A DNA stretch of 64,000 bases, taken from Ruegeria atlantica (GTDB taxonomy: Bacteria; Pseudomonadota; Alphaproteobacteria; Rhodobacterales; Rhodobacteraceae). The stretch is from positions 248,001 to 312,000 of the forward strand of contig NZ_WQBE01000001.1 in the NCBI RefSeq assembly GCF_013032005.1, in the 5' to 3' direction. Below the pieces are notes generated by a model, which saw only the letters and a program-made list of their open reading frames with translations, had not been told where the DNA came from and did no database searches. Every line of letters starts with the position of its first letter. Within the stretch, counting starts at the first letter, position 1. Below are positions 18,943 through 27,687 of this stretch, one piece after another. A program made the position numbers and the translations under genes.

Positions 18943-20616
18943 ATGGAACTACCATTCCTGGCCGTCACAGTTGTGACCTTATTAGCAGTCGTTTTGTTCA
19001 TCGGCCTTGTGCTTGGCCGTCTGTATCGCCGCGCGACCCGAGAGGTCAGTCTGGTGAAAACCGGGGCAGGTGGCAAGAAAGTCATCATGGATGGCGGCGT
19101 CATCATCGTACCGCTGCTGCACGAGGTCAGCCCGGTCAACATGAAGACCTTGCGCCTTGAAGTGCAGCGCAGCGGCGAGGCTGCTCTGATCACCAAGGAC
19201 CGGATGCGTGTGGACGTTGGCGTGGAATTCTACGTCTCGGTCATGGCCACCGAAGAAGGTATTTCGCGCGCGGCTCAAACACTTGGTGGTCGCACTTTTG
19301 ACGTCGAGCAACTGCGCGAGATGATCGAAGGTAAGCTGATCGACGGTCTGCGTGCTGTGGCCGCTCAAATGACCATGGACGGGCTGCACGAAAACCGCGC
19401 CGACTTTGTGCAAGAGGTGCAGAATGCGGTGTCTGAGGACTTGTTGAAAAACGGTCTGTCTCTGGAATCCGTCTCGCTGACCGCGCTGGACCAGACGCCG
19501 TTTGAGGCCTTGGACGAGAACAACGCGTTTAACGCGGTAGGTATGCGCAAACTGGCCGAGGTTATCGCCGTGTCCAAGAAAGAACGCGCGCAGATCGACG
19601 CTGAAGCTGAGGTTGAGGTTCGCCGTGCCGCGATGGAAGCGGAACGTCAAAAGCTGCTGATCGAGCAGGATGAAGCGCAGGCGCGGATCGAGCAGACGCA
19701 GAAGGTGGAAACCTTGCGCGTGGCACAAGAGGCTGAAATTGCGGCGCGAACCGAAGATTCGGTGCGTGAAACCGAACGCGCCCGGATCGCCCGTGAGGAA
19801 GCCATTCGTGCCGCCGAGATCGAGCGTGAGCGCAATATCCGTGATGCCGAAATCGCGAAAGAGCGGGAACTGGAAGTGGCTGAGCAAGAACGCCAGATCA
19901 TCATCGCGCAGAAATCCGAAGAGGAAAGCCGCGCGCGTGCCTCTGCTGACTTGGCTCGTGCTGAAGCGACTAAGGCGACCGAAGCCGTGGCAACTGCTCG
20001 CGAAGTGGCCGAGGCCGAGCGTCAGAAGCAGATCGTACTGATCGAAGCCACGCGTGAAGCCGAACGTCAGGCCACCGCTATCCGATTGGCCGCACAGGCG
20101 GAGAAAGAGGCCGCCGCCGACCGCGCCGAAGCCCGCCGCGAAGAAGCGCAGGCCGAAGCGGACGCGCTGAATATCCGCGCCGAGGCCAAGAAGAACGACA
20201 TGCTGGCCGAAGCGGAAGGTAAGCGCGCGATTGTTGAGGCAGACAATGCCCTGTCGCCCGAACAGATCCGCATGAAGGTTGATCTGACCCGGATCGAAAC
20301 CATGCCGTCGATCATCTCGGAAATGGTGAAGCCGGCTGAAAAGATCGACTCGATCAAGATCCATCAGGTCGGCGGCATCGGCGCTGCCAATGGAGGCGGG
20401 GCTGCAAATGGCGACAAGCCGGTGGTCAATCAGGCGCTGGATTCGATCATGGGTATGGCGGTGCAGATGCCCGCGCTCAAGAAGCTGGGTGAAGAACTTG
20501 GTTTGTCGATGGAGCAAGGCGTCGGTGGCGTGGTGAACGGCGCGCTGGAGCAGACGGTTGAACCCGCCAAAGTGGCCGAGGTGGTGGAAGACGAAACACC
20601 GCCGACGCGGCAATAA
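18943..20616 (+). CDS. Flotillin/YqiK-family SPFH protein
   Basis: Membrane-microdomain scaffold. The 557-residue protein has an N-terminal transmembrane helix (about 3-24), an SPFH/band 7 domain (about 35-215), a very long charged coiled coil rich in A, E, R and K (about 215-440), and a C-terminal tail with a Gly/Asn-rich linker (about 480-500). A ribosome site GGAGG lies shortly before the ATG. It forms an operon with the YqiJ-like gene and ends at a strong terminator. Homologues organise detergent-resistant membrane domains and influence envelope stress tolerance; a specific role here is not visible. Confidence 0.9.
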   Translation: MELPFLAVTVVTLLAVVLFIGLVLGRLYRRATREVSLVKTGAGGKKVIMDGGVIIVPLLHEVSPVNMKTLRLEVQRSGEAALITKDRMRVDVGVEFYVSVMATEEGISRAAQTLGGRTFDVEQLREMIEGKLIDGLRAVAAQMTMDGLHENRADFVQEVQNAVSEDLLKNGLSLESVSLTALDQTPFEALDENNAFNAVGMRKLAEVIAVSKKERAQIDAEAEVEVRRAAMEAERQKLLIEQDEAQARIEQTQKVETLRVAQEAEIAARTEDSVRETERARIAREEAIRAAEIERERNIRDAEIAKERELEVAEQERQIIIAQKSEEESRARASADLARAEATKATEAVATAREVAEAERQKQIVLIEATREAERQATAIRLAAQAEKEAAADRAEARREEAQAEADALNIRAEAKKNDMLAEAEGKRAIVEADNALSPEQIRMKVDLTRIETMPSIISEMVKPAEKIDSIKIHQVGGIGAANGGGAANGDKPVVNQALDSIMGMAVQMPALKKLGEELGLSMEQGVGGVVNGALEQTVEPAKVAEVVEDETPPTRQ

Positions 20617-20625
20617 CGGAATAAG

Positions 20626-20649
20626 GGGCCGGGATTTCCCGGCCCTTTA
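20626..20649. terminator. Terminator shared by flotillin and the convergent MFS gene
   Basis: GGGCCGGG (20626-20633) and CCCGGCCC (20638-20645) form a perfect 8-bp stem with an ATTT loop, followed by TTTAA on the plus strand. The stop codon of the convergent MFS gene begins within its tail. Confidence 0.8.
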
Positions 20650-21867
20650 ATCTTCGCGCGACTTTTTCAACAGCCGTCCGATGGTAAACGAAGTGCGTGG
20701 GGCGTAGACATAATTGGTCCGCTCGTCCGGTGTTGGGCGGGACCGCATCCGGGCCAGGCCAAACACGATCAAAACCAGATGCCCGGCTGCCACGAAAGCA
20801 AACAGGGCACTTGGACCGAATTGCTGGATCAGGGTGGACGAAATGTAGGGCGACGCAATAGCCCCCAGCGCGTACCAGAACATCAACGCGGCTGATAATT
20901 CGACCCGTTCCTCGGTGGTAGCAAAGTCATTTGCGTGCGCCGATGACACCGAGAAGATCGGGAAAGTTGTCAGGCCAAAAATGGCAGCGGCCAGCATGAC
21001 GCCCAAGGTGCCGGTTCCGCTGGCGGCCATTGTTACGCCACAGCTAAGCACGGCAGCGCCAGACAACCAGATCAGTACCCAGCGCCGGTCGAATTTGTCG
21101 GCCAACCATCCCAGCGGATATTGCGCCAGCGCCCCACCCAGAACAAATGAGGCCAGGAAGAACGCGATCTGATCCACGCCTAGTCCGACCTCTTGCCCAT
21201 AAACCGGACCGACCATTCGGAACGAAGCTGAGCTGAGCGCCGCAACAATCACACCTGCCACAGCAAGGGGCGAACTGCGCCAGGCCAGTTTGGGCCGCAA
21301 GCGGGGGGCGTTAGGTGTGATCGGCTGACTGGCGCGGGTCAGGGTCAGCGGCAGCAGGGCGGCACAGCACAAGATCGCCAACAGGTTATAAGACACGTAT
21401 GAGGCGGGCGGCAGCACGGCGATGATCAACTGTGCCCCCAGTGACGCCCCCATATCCACGAACCGATAGGTCCCCATCGCCCGGCCACGGGTTTCGTTGG
21501 TGACCTTGGCGTTCAGCCAGGCCTCGATCACGGTATAGCAGCCCGCCACACAGGTGCCCGAAGCGATCCGCAATGCGGCCCATAGATAGGGGTTGTCGGT
21601 CAGGGTATGCCCGATCAACCCCATTGCGCCCAAAGCCGTGCAGACCGCGAAGGCGCGAGAGTGGCCGACATTCCCCATCAGTCTCGGGGCCCACCAGCAA
21701 CCAATGAAAAAGCCTAGGAAATGGGACGAGCCCAGCAGACCGATCTGCTCGGTCGTGAATTCCAGTGTAATGCCCGAGATGGCGTCCAGCGGCCCGACGC
21801 CACCTGTGGAAAGTTGCAGCAGAATGACTGAAAGAAAGAGGGCGGCAAAAGAAATGATCGTACGCAT
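20647..21867 (-). CDS. MFS transporter, YcaD-like
   Basis: A 406-residue major-facilitator protein with twelve predicted helices. The N-terminal half contains GFFIGCWWAPRLMGNVGHSR (around 50-70) and an RIASGTCVAGCYTVIEAWLN segment typical of the YcaD/YfcJ-like group. The cytoplasmic 6-7 loop carries the basic region, and DKFDRRW in the second half is the repeat of the family A-motif. Substrate is unknown. It is the only gene of its transcription unit, 70 bp downstream of yceI on the same strand, and ends in the terminator shared with flotillin. Confidence 0.82.
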   Translation of the reverse strand: MRTIISFAALFLSVILLQLSTGGVGPLDAISGITLEFTTEQIGLLGSSHFLGFFIGCWWAPRLMGNVGHSRAFAVCTALGAMGLIGHTLTDNPYLWAALRIASGTCVAGCYTVIEAWLNAKVTNETRGRAMGTYRFVDMGASLGAQLIIAVLPPASYVSYNLLAILCCAALLPLTLTRASQPITPNAPRLRPKLAWRSSPLAVAGVIVAALSSASFRMVGPVYGQEVGLGVDQIAFFLASFVLGGALAQYPLGWLADKFDRRWVLIWLSGAAVLSCGVTMAASGTGTLGVMLAAAIFGLTTFPIFSVSSAHANDFATTEERVELSAALMFWYALGAIASPYISSTLIQQFGPSALFAFVAAGHLVLIVFGLARMRSRPTPDERTNYVYAPRTSFTIGRLLKKSRED

Positions 21868-21937
21868 GATGGGGGCACCTTGGCGAATTTTGCCGGTGAT
21901 GCGCGCGCCTAATCGACGCGGGGACGTCGTTTTTTGC

Positions 21938-22534
21938 CTATTCGGCTTTTTTGATTTCAGCCCGGATGTCTAGCCCGACGGTGTCCTGTACCAGATCGGC
22001 ATAGCCGGACGCCCCAAAGTCGTGACGGTTGAGCGAGCCGGTCAATTGGATCGAGAGCATATCCAGGATATTTGCGGCGCTGCCGGGCGGCCGGTGAAGG
22101 TTGGCTTGCAGGGTGATCGGGCGGGTGACGCCGCGCAGGGTCAGGTCTCCGGTAATCTCTGCCCCGCGCGAAATTCGACCGCCTTCGCCAAGCTGCACCT
22201 TGGTTGACGTAAAGTGAACGGTTGGAAAGTTCTCAACGTCCAGCACCCCGGCGCTCAGCATTGCGGTTCGGGCAAAGGGCAATCTGGTGCGGGCTTCAGC
22301 CGCGTTCAGGGTCACGCTGACGCGGCTGTTGATCAGATTGCTCAGGTCGATCTGAATATCCGCCGACTGGATTGGCATGGTTCCGGATTGTGCAAGGCCT
22401 GACAGATCAAAGGTAAAGTCGACGGATGTGCCCTGTGACACCAGCTCGTATTGAGTAAGCGCAGCTTGGGCTGGACGCGCCATGGGCAAGGCGACCAACC
22501 CGGCCAGAACGATGCGCCGGGACAGCAGGCTCAT
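21938..22534 (-). CDS. YceI-family periplasmic lipid-binding protein
   Basis: A 198-residue secreted protein. After the signal peptide (MSLLSRRIVLAGLVALPMAR, cleavage near AQA) comes a single YceI-like beta-barrel domain (about 25-195) with the typical SVDFTFDLSG opening, PTVHFTST centre and ITGDLTLRGVTRPI near residue 140. YceI proteins bind isoprenoid chains in the periplasm. Its ATG overlaps the stop of the upstream MFS gene (ATGA), which sets the start at 22534 rather than further upstream and implies translational coupling. The pairing with an MFS carrier may mean lipophilic substrate handling; that is inference. Confidence 0.88.
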   Translation of the reverse strand: MSLLSRRIVLAGLVALPMARPAQAALTQYELVSQGTSVDFTFDLSGLAQSGTMPIQSADIQIDLSNLINSRVSVTLNAAEARTRLPFARTAMLSAGVLDVENFPTVHFTSTKVQLGEGGRISRGAEITGDLTLRGVTRPITLQANLHRPPGSAANILDMLSIQLTGSLNRHDFGASGYADLVQDTVGLDIRAEIKKAE

Positions 22535-23745
22535 GCCAACGCCCCGTGCCCGCGAGGGCGCGAGCGGTGCAGCAGCACCAGCAGGATGGCGATGTTCAAC
22601 CCGTTCCAAAGAAGGCCGTTGACGAAGGCCAACTGATAGCTTCCCGTCACGTCGTATATCCACCCGGACATCCACCCGCCCAAAGCCATACCCATGATGG
22701 TCATCATGAGGACGAACCCCACCCGTGCGCCGGCCTCTTTCGGGGGCATGTATTCGCGCACCACTAAGGCATAGCTGGGCACGATCCCACCTTGCGCCAG
22801 CCCGAACAGCATACTGATGACATAAAGCGAGACCATCCCGTCATAGGGCAGGAATAGAAACAGGGCGATGCATTGCAGTGTAGAACCGATAAGCAAGGTC
22901 CTGATCCCACCCAACTTGTCGGCGACCAACCCCGAAACGATCCGGCTGAGGACACCACCCAACAGCATTAGTGACAACATCTCGGCCCCGACCGCAGGGC
23001 CATAACCCAACCCGACGCAATAGGACACGATATGAACTTGTGGCATGGACATGGCTACGCAACAGCCGATCCCGGCCAAACCCAGGATGTATTGAAGAGT
23101 GCGCGGAGGTATTCCAACGCTGCGCGTATTTATTTGAGCAGTAGCAGCTGCAGTACTGTGGGCTTCGTCCGGAACTTTACGGCCTAGTAGTAAGGAAAGA
23201 GGTATAACAACGATCAGTGTCACGATGGCCAATGTCAGATAGACTTGCTGCCACCCTTCCCGGGCCAGAATTCCGGCCAGCAGGGTGGGCCAGATGGCCC
23301 CAGACAGGTAGTTTCCGCTGGCGACCAGCGCGACGGCGATCCCGCGTCGCCGCATGAACCAATGGGAAATGTCCGCGATCAAGGGGCCAAACCCGATGGA
23401 TGCGCCCAAGCCCATCAATAGATGCGCCACCGAGAGCATCAACATGTTCGGAGCCAATGTCGCCAATAGATAGCTGACTGCACTTAGCACAGAAGCCCCG
23501 ATCAGCGCTTTGGTCACGCCCAGCCGATCCACCAGTTGCCCCAGCCACATATTACCCAACGCAAAGCCGATCATGGCGAGCGTGTAGGGCATCGACACTT
23601 CGGCTCTTCCGGCGTTGAACTGTACCTCGATTGCGGGCATCACCACGACCACCGCCCACATACCGGCATTCGCCACCATGGCGATGCCAAGCGTGATCAG
23701 AAGGCGAAGCCAGGAATATCGGCTGTCATGGATTGGATGGCTCAT
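22531..23745 (-). CDS. MFS transporter, monocarboxylate/OFA-like
   Basis: A 404-residue major-facilitator permease with twelve predicted helices. The A-motif region reads GQLVDRLGVTKALI and the second-half repeat reads GLVADKLGGIRTLL, with a short cytoplasmic 6-7 loop around residues 195-215. The layout resembles monocarboxylate or oxalate/formate antiporter-like carriers, but no substrate can be assigned. It overlaps yceI by four bases, so the two are coupled. It lies 64 bp downstream of the ImuA-like gene on the same strand and may therefore be read through from the SOS promoter. Confidence 0.8.
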   Translation of the reverse strand: MSHPIHDSRYSWLRLLITLGIAMVANAGMWAVVVVMPAIEVQFNAGRAEVSMPYTLAMIGFALGNMWLGQLVDRLGVTKALIGASVLSAVSYLLATLAPNMLMLSVAHLLMGLGASIGFGPLIADISHWFMRRRGIAVALVASGNYLSGAIWPTLLAGILAREGWQQVYLTLAIVTLIVVIPLSLLLGRKVPDEAHSTAAATAQINTRSVGIPPRTLQYILGLAGIGCCVAMSMPQVHIVSYCVGLGYGPAVGAEMLSLMLLGGVLSRIVSGLVADKLGGIRTLLIGSTLQCIALFLFLPYDGMVSLYVISMLFGLAQGGIVPSYALVVREYMPPKEAGARVGFVLMMTIMGMALGGWMSGWIYDVTGSYQLAFVNGLLWNGLNIAILLVLLHRSRPRGHGALA

Positions 23746-23809
23746 GCTGGCACGCTAGGGTGGGGGTCCGGCTTTTGCCAGTCACAAGTTGCGTGAACTG
23801 CGTGATGTG

Positions 23810-24430
23810 TCACGCCAAAACATCTTCGGCTTCGGTCCGGTTCAGATTCAACCCGGCGCGCGGTTTGATCTGGGTGGCGCGCCAGCTGACCGGGGGCAGG
23901 GCGCGGGCGCGGCGGCGGGTCAGGGTCCAGCGGCGGGCCTCGCCCTGATGGTTCGCGGCCATGTGCCAGCGGGTCTCGACCCCCTGCGCGCCACCGTCGC
24001 CGGGCGTCAGCAGCAGCCCTAGCGGCGCCCGCCCCATCGTGCCACCCTGTTCAGCAGCCAGATGCATGCGCCGCACCGGCGTCAGCCCCGGTGCGCTCGG
24101 CAGGTCGCCGATGATCAGCGGAATGGCCCCGCTGCGCAGCGCCTCTTCCATGCACCACAGCAGATCCTCGGCGCGGGTGGGATGGACGAACAGGAACCGG
24201 GCAGGATCGGCAAAGGGCATCATCCCGTCGGGGTTCAATTGGCCGGACTCCCACGCTGGAGAAATCCACAGCACCGGCCCCTGCGCCTGGCCGGCCAACC
24301 ACATGGCAAAGCTACGTCGGGCGGGGCCGCAGGCCTCATGTACGCGGGCCAGTTGCAGAGTGATCTGAGGGTGTAAGGTCAGCCCCGGCGCCTCACGCGC
24401 AGGTTTGCGGCCAAGAAGGTTTGTAGACAT
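23810..24430 (-). CDS. ImuA/SulA-like SOS protein, orphan copy
   Basis: A 206-residue protein resembling ImuA, the RecA-like accessory factor of the ImuA-ImuB-DnaE2 mutasome. Recognisable pieces are the [17 protein letters not shown] segment (about 30-46), GPVLWI (about 51-56), [18 protein letters not shown] (about 91-108), the [11 protein letters not shown] helix (about 119-129), TRWHMAA and a final RRWTL strand. It is short for ImuA and lacks a canonical Walker A motif. No imuB or dnaE2 lies next to it; the next gene is an MFS carrier. A LexA-type box lies 17 bases before the start codon, which strongly supports SOS control. A separate division-inhibitor role, as the SulA-like label of this family hints, is possible. 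Confidence 0.72.
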   Translation of the reverse strand: MSTNLLGRKPAREAPGLTLHPQITLQLARVHEACGPARRSFAMWLAGQAQGPVLWISPAWESGQLNPDGMMPFADPARFLFVHPTRAEDLLWCMEEALRSGAIPLIIGDLPSAPGLTPVRRMHLAAEQGGTMGRAPLGLLLTPGDGGAQGVETRWHMAANHQGEARRWTLTRRRARALPPVSWRATQIKPRAGLNLNRTEAEDVLA

Positions 24431-24446
24431 GCACGCAGCCTAGCAT

Positions 24447-24461
24447 GTTCTTATTTTGTTC
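24447..24461 (-). promoter_or_regulatory. LexA (SOS) box
   Basis: GTTCTTATTTTGTTC fits the alphaproteobacterial LexA site GTTC-N7-GTTC exactly; read on the gene strand it is GAAC-N7-GAAC. It ends 17 bases before the start codon of the ImuA-like gene, where it would overlap the core promoter. Confidence 0.75.
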
Positions 24462-24489
24462 TCAATTCGGAAATGCCGCCGCAGACCCT

Positions 24490-25071
24490 TTAACGAGACA
24501 GGATCAGACGGCCATCCGCGAACTGGATATTCGAAAAGCGATGCAGATAATCCATGCCCAGCAGCGATTGGCGCAAATCGCCTTCGTTGACCCAGGCCGA
24601 GACGTTGTGATCGGTGATCGGCCCCAGCTCAAGGCTATCCAGCCGAACGGGTGCGGTGCGGACCTCTCCATTCGCGGTCGAGGCGCGGCCGAGATAGTTC
24701 AGTTGGTCAGGGTCAATACCAATGCGTCGGGCGTCCTGATCGCTCAGCACGATCTGGCTGGCACCGGTGTCGACAAGAAAGGTTATCGGCTCTCCGTTCA
24801 CCACAACGGGCAGGTAATAATGTCCGTCACGTGCCCGAGGCACCGCGATCGTTTCGCCGGTGACAGTCATCTGCGGGGCAGGGCCAACGGTTGATCGGAT
24901 GTCTTCCCACAGTCCGACAACGGCAATGGTACCGACAAAAATGAACACCCAGGCCATCGCCTGTTGCATGGTCTTGTTCAGAGACTGACGGTTCTGCGAG
25001 ACGAACCACGCCACCACCGCCGCACCAAGCACGGCCAGATACACCAAACGTCCAATGCTGTCGCCGTCCAT
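24490..25071 (-). CDS. Membrane-anchored retropepsin-like aspartic protease (TIGR02281 family)
   Basis: A 193-residue protein with two N-terminal hydrophobic helices (about 7-24 and 37-54) and a single retroviral-type aspartic protease domain (about 75-190). The catalytic motif is FLVDTGASQIVLS with Asp near residue 97. Such TIGR02281/clan AA proteins work as homodimers, and this one would have its domain on the periplasmic side. Substrate is unknown. The flap-like YLPVVVNGEPI strand precedes the catalytic motif. It lies upstream of the ImuA-like gene on the same strand, but the LexA box between them suggests separate promoters. Confidence 0.85.
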   Translation of the reverse strand: MDGDSIGRLVYLAVLGAAVVAWFVSQNRQSLNKTMQQAMAWVFIFVGTIAVVGLWEDIRSTVGPAPQMTVTGETIAVPRARDGHYYLPVVVNGEPITFLVDTGASQIVLSDQDARRIGIDPDQLNYLGRASTANGEVRTAPVRLDSLELGPITDHNVSAWVNEGDLRQSLLGMDYLHRFSNIQFADGRLILSR

Positions 25072-25112
25072 GCCGTACCCCTTACCACGCTTACTTTAAT
25101 CTATATGGGGAT

Positions 25113-25733
25113 TTACGACGCAAAACCAAAGGCCTTGAGCCCGTCCAAAATAAACTGAACCGACAGCGCCGCCAGCAGCATGCCCAGCAGCCGGGTCAAC
25201 ACATTCAGCCCGGTTTTGCCCAATACACGTGCCACCGCCCCAGATGTCAGATACATCACAAAGACCATTGCCAACACGACCAGCATTACTCCGACGACCA
25301 CGGCCAAGCCCTGAATACCGGGCTGCTGACCTGCCAGCAGGATCATGGTCGCAATCGAGCCGGGGCCAGCGATCAGTGGAATACCCAGCGGAAATACCGA
25401 TGGATCCGGATGTTCCTCTTCCTCTGCACTGTTTTCCCGACGTTTGGTGCGGCGTTCAAACAGCATGTCGAGCGCGGTCAGAAACAACAGAACGCCCCCC
25501 GCGACGCGAAACGCTTCCATCGAGATGCCTACAAACCCCAGAAGGGCCTCACCGAAGGCGGCGAAGGCGGCCAAAATCACACCTGCTGTCAAACAGGCCC
25601 TGATCGCGATTGAGCGACGGGTGTGCCAGTCCATGCCCTGGGTCAACGCCACAAAGATAGGCGTTTGGGCCGGCGGGTCGAGGACCACGAAAAGCGTCGT
25701 GAATGCGGTGATAAGGAATGCGCTGTCTATCAT
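25113..25733 (-). CDS. MarC-family integral membrane protein
   Basis: A 206-residue membrane protein with six predicted helices. Family features include FVVLDPPAQTPIFVALTQG near residue 16 and the GIPLIAGPGSIATMILL stretch near 117-133. A charged cytoplasmic loop, RRTKRRENSAEEEEHPDPS (about 93-111), separates the halves. MarC proteins resemble LysE-type exporters, but no substrate is established. Its ATG overlaps the stop of the ABC-F gene by four bases (ATGA), indicating translational coupling with it. Confidence 0.9.
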   Translation of the reverse strand: MIDSAFLITAFTTLFVVLDPPAQTPIFVALTQGMDWHTRRSIAIRACLTAGVILAAFAAFGEALLGFVGISMEAFRVAGGVLLFLTALDMLFERRTKRRENSAEEEEHPDPSVFPLGIPLIAGPGSIATMILLAGQQPGIQGLAVVVGVMLVVLAMVFVMYLTSGAVARVLGKTGLNVLTRLLGMLLAALSVQFILDGLKAFGFAS

Positions 25734-27583
25734 GCTGCTGTTTCTGCCTGTTCAAGTCGTTCGGCGGCTGCCACCCACAAAGTCTCGGCCTTTTTCATGG
25801 CTTCAACCACTTCGGCAAATTTCCGGTTCCAGGTTTCCAGATCGTTGATGCGGTCGTCTTCGTACAATGCTGGATCTGCTAGTTTTGCGGACAGTTTCTC
25901 ATGCATGTCCGTCAGCTTTTCAATCCGGTCCTCGCATTTGCGCAGATCGGCGCGCAGGGCCTGCATCGTATCACGCGAAGGGCGTTTGGGTTTCGCCGCC
26001 TTGGGTTTCTCTTTGACCGGTTTGTCACGGGCCAGCAGCATGGCGCGATAAGCCTCAAGGTCTCCGTCAAAGGGTTTGACCGTTCCGTCCGAGACCAGCC
26101 AAAGTCGGTCAGCAACTAGTGACAGTAGATGCATATCGTGGCTGACCAGAACGACTGCGCCGGAGTATTCAGTCAGCGCCTCGACCAGCGCCTCGCGGCT
26201 TTCGATATCCAGGTGGTTGGTCGGTTCGTCCAGGATTAGCATATGAGGCGCGTCGATGGTTGCGATCAGCAACGACAAGCGGGCCTTTTGACCGCCCGAA
26301 AGGCGCCCAACCAGCGTTTCCGCCTGATCCGCGTTCAGCCCGAACCCGGCCAGACGTGATCGCCATTTGCCCGGTGCCTCATCTGGGCGCAGACGGCGCA
26401 GGTGGTCCAGCGGCGTTTCGTCCACGTGCAGCTCATCCACCTGATGCTGTGCGAAATACCCGATGCGGAGTTTGTTACTGCGGGTCATCTTCCCCGCCAT
26501 CAGGGGCAGGCGGTCGGATAGCAGCTTGGATAGCGTCGATTTACCCTGACCGTTTTTACCTAACAACGCGATGCGGTCGTCCTGATCAATGCGCAAGTTC
26601 AGACGGCGCAATACTTCGGTTTCGCCATAGCCAGTCACACCGCCTTCGATCTGGATGATCGGGGGGGACAACTCTTCGGGCTCGGGGAAGGAAAACGCCC
26701 GCAAAGCGGCCTCTTGTGGGGTCGAGACCAGCTGGATGCGTTCAATCATCTTCAGGCGGGACTGGGCCTGAACGGCTTTGGATGCTTTGTACCGAAACCT
26801 GTCCACGAAGCTCTGCAGGTGAGCGATGCGGGCCTTGGCCTTGGCGTTCTCAGATTCCGCCTGGGCCAGTCGCTCCGCCCGGCGTTCAGCGAATTTGTCA
26901 TAAGGCACCGCGTAGTAGGTCAGTTTGCGGTCTTCCAGATGCAAGATCGAGCCCACCGCACGGTTCAGCAACCCGCGGTCGTGGCTGATGATGATCACCG
27001 TATGCGGATATTTCGCCAGATAGCTTTCCAGCCACAGTGCGCCTTCGAGGTCCAGATAGTTGGTCGGTTCGTCTAGCAGCAATAGGTCGGGCTGCGAAAA
27101 CAACACCGCCGCCAGTGCCACACGCATCCGCCAACCGCCCGAGAAGTCGGAACAGGGGCGCAATTGATCTCCGTCATCGAATCCCAGACCCTTGAGGATC
27201 GAGGCCGCGCGGGATTCAGCAGACCACGCGTCGATATCCGCCAGCCGGGTCTGAATCTCGGCAATGCGCGCGGGGTCTTCGGCGCTGTCGGCCTCGGTCA
27301 TCAGCGCGCTGCGTTCGGTGTCGGCGGCCAGAACCGTGTTGATCAGCGACACGTCGGACGAGGGGACCTCTTGCGCCACGCCGCCGATCCGTGCGCGTTT
27401 CGGCAACACGATATTGCCCGATTCCAGCGCCAACTCGCCCCGGATCAAGCGGAACAGAGTGGTCTTGCCAGTGCCGTTACGCCCCACCAGACCAACCTTG
27501 TGGCCATCGGGAATGGTGGCGCTGGCACCGTCAAACAGGGGGCGGCCTTCGACCGCATAGGTGATGTCTTCGATCCGTAACAT
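25730..27583 (-). CDS. ABC-F family ATPase (Uup/YheS type)
   Basis: A soluble 617-residue protein with two ABC ATPase domains and no membrane segment, as in the ribosome-associated ABC-F translation factors. Walker A motifs read GLVGRNGTGKT and ALLGKNGQGKS, and signature motifs read FSGGWRMRV and LSGGQKARLS. The interdomain linker is charged and helical (about 235-305), and the C-terminus carries a coiled coil (about 530-610). The ATG at 27583 was chosen because the domain begins there (MLRIEDI); a longer form from 27604 has no better ribosome site. The Walker B glutamates (LDEPTNYLD, LDEPTNHLD) are intact. marC follows with overlap. Confidence 0.92.
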   Translation of the reverse strand: MLRIEDITYAVEGRPLFDGASATIPDGHKVGLVGRNGTGKTTLFRLIRGELALESGNIVLPKRARIGGVAQEVPSSDVSLINTVLAADTERSALMTEADSAEDPARIAEIQTRLADIDAWSAESRAASILKGLGFDDGDQLRPCSDFSGGWRMRVALAAVLFSQPDLLLLDEPTNYLDLEGALWLESYLAKYPHTVIIISHDRGLLNRAVGSILHLEDRKLTYYAVPYDKFAERRAERLAQAESENAKAKARIAHLQSFVDRFRYKASKAVQAQSRLKMIERIQLVSTPQEAALRAFSFPEPEELSPPIIQIEGGVTGYGETEVLRRLNLRIDQDDRIALLGKNGQGKSTLSKLLSDRLPLMAGKMTRSNKLRIGYFAQHQVDELHVDETPLDHLRRLRPDEAPGKWRSRLAGFGLNADQAETLVGRLSGGQKARLSLLIATIDAPHMLILDEPTNHLDIESREALVEALTEYSGAVVLVSHDMHLLSLVADRLWLVSDGTVKPFDGDLEAYRAMLLARDKPVKEKPKAAKPKRPSRDTMQALRADLRKCEDRIEKLTDMHEKLSAKLADPALYEDDRINDLETWNRKFAEVVEAMKKAETLWVAAAERLEQAETAA

Positions 27584-27687
27584 GAGCCGCTCATAACAGA
27601 GCATGTCAGACGCCGCCAGCGGGTTGGCATGTTCATCGGTCAGCCTATGTGCTAGCGCTGGTCCGGTTGGATTTTGACGGTTTTAAC

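Noticed and set aside
18982..20613. 543-codon minus-strand frame opposite flotillin
   Set aside because: It is a mirror of the flotillin coiled-coil codon bias (His/Leu/Gly/Arg-rich) with no ribosome site; flotillin itself is certain.
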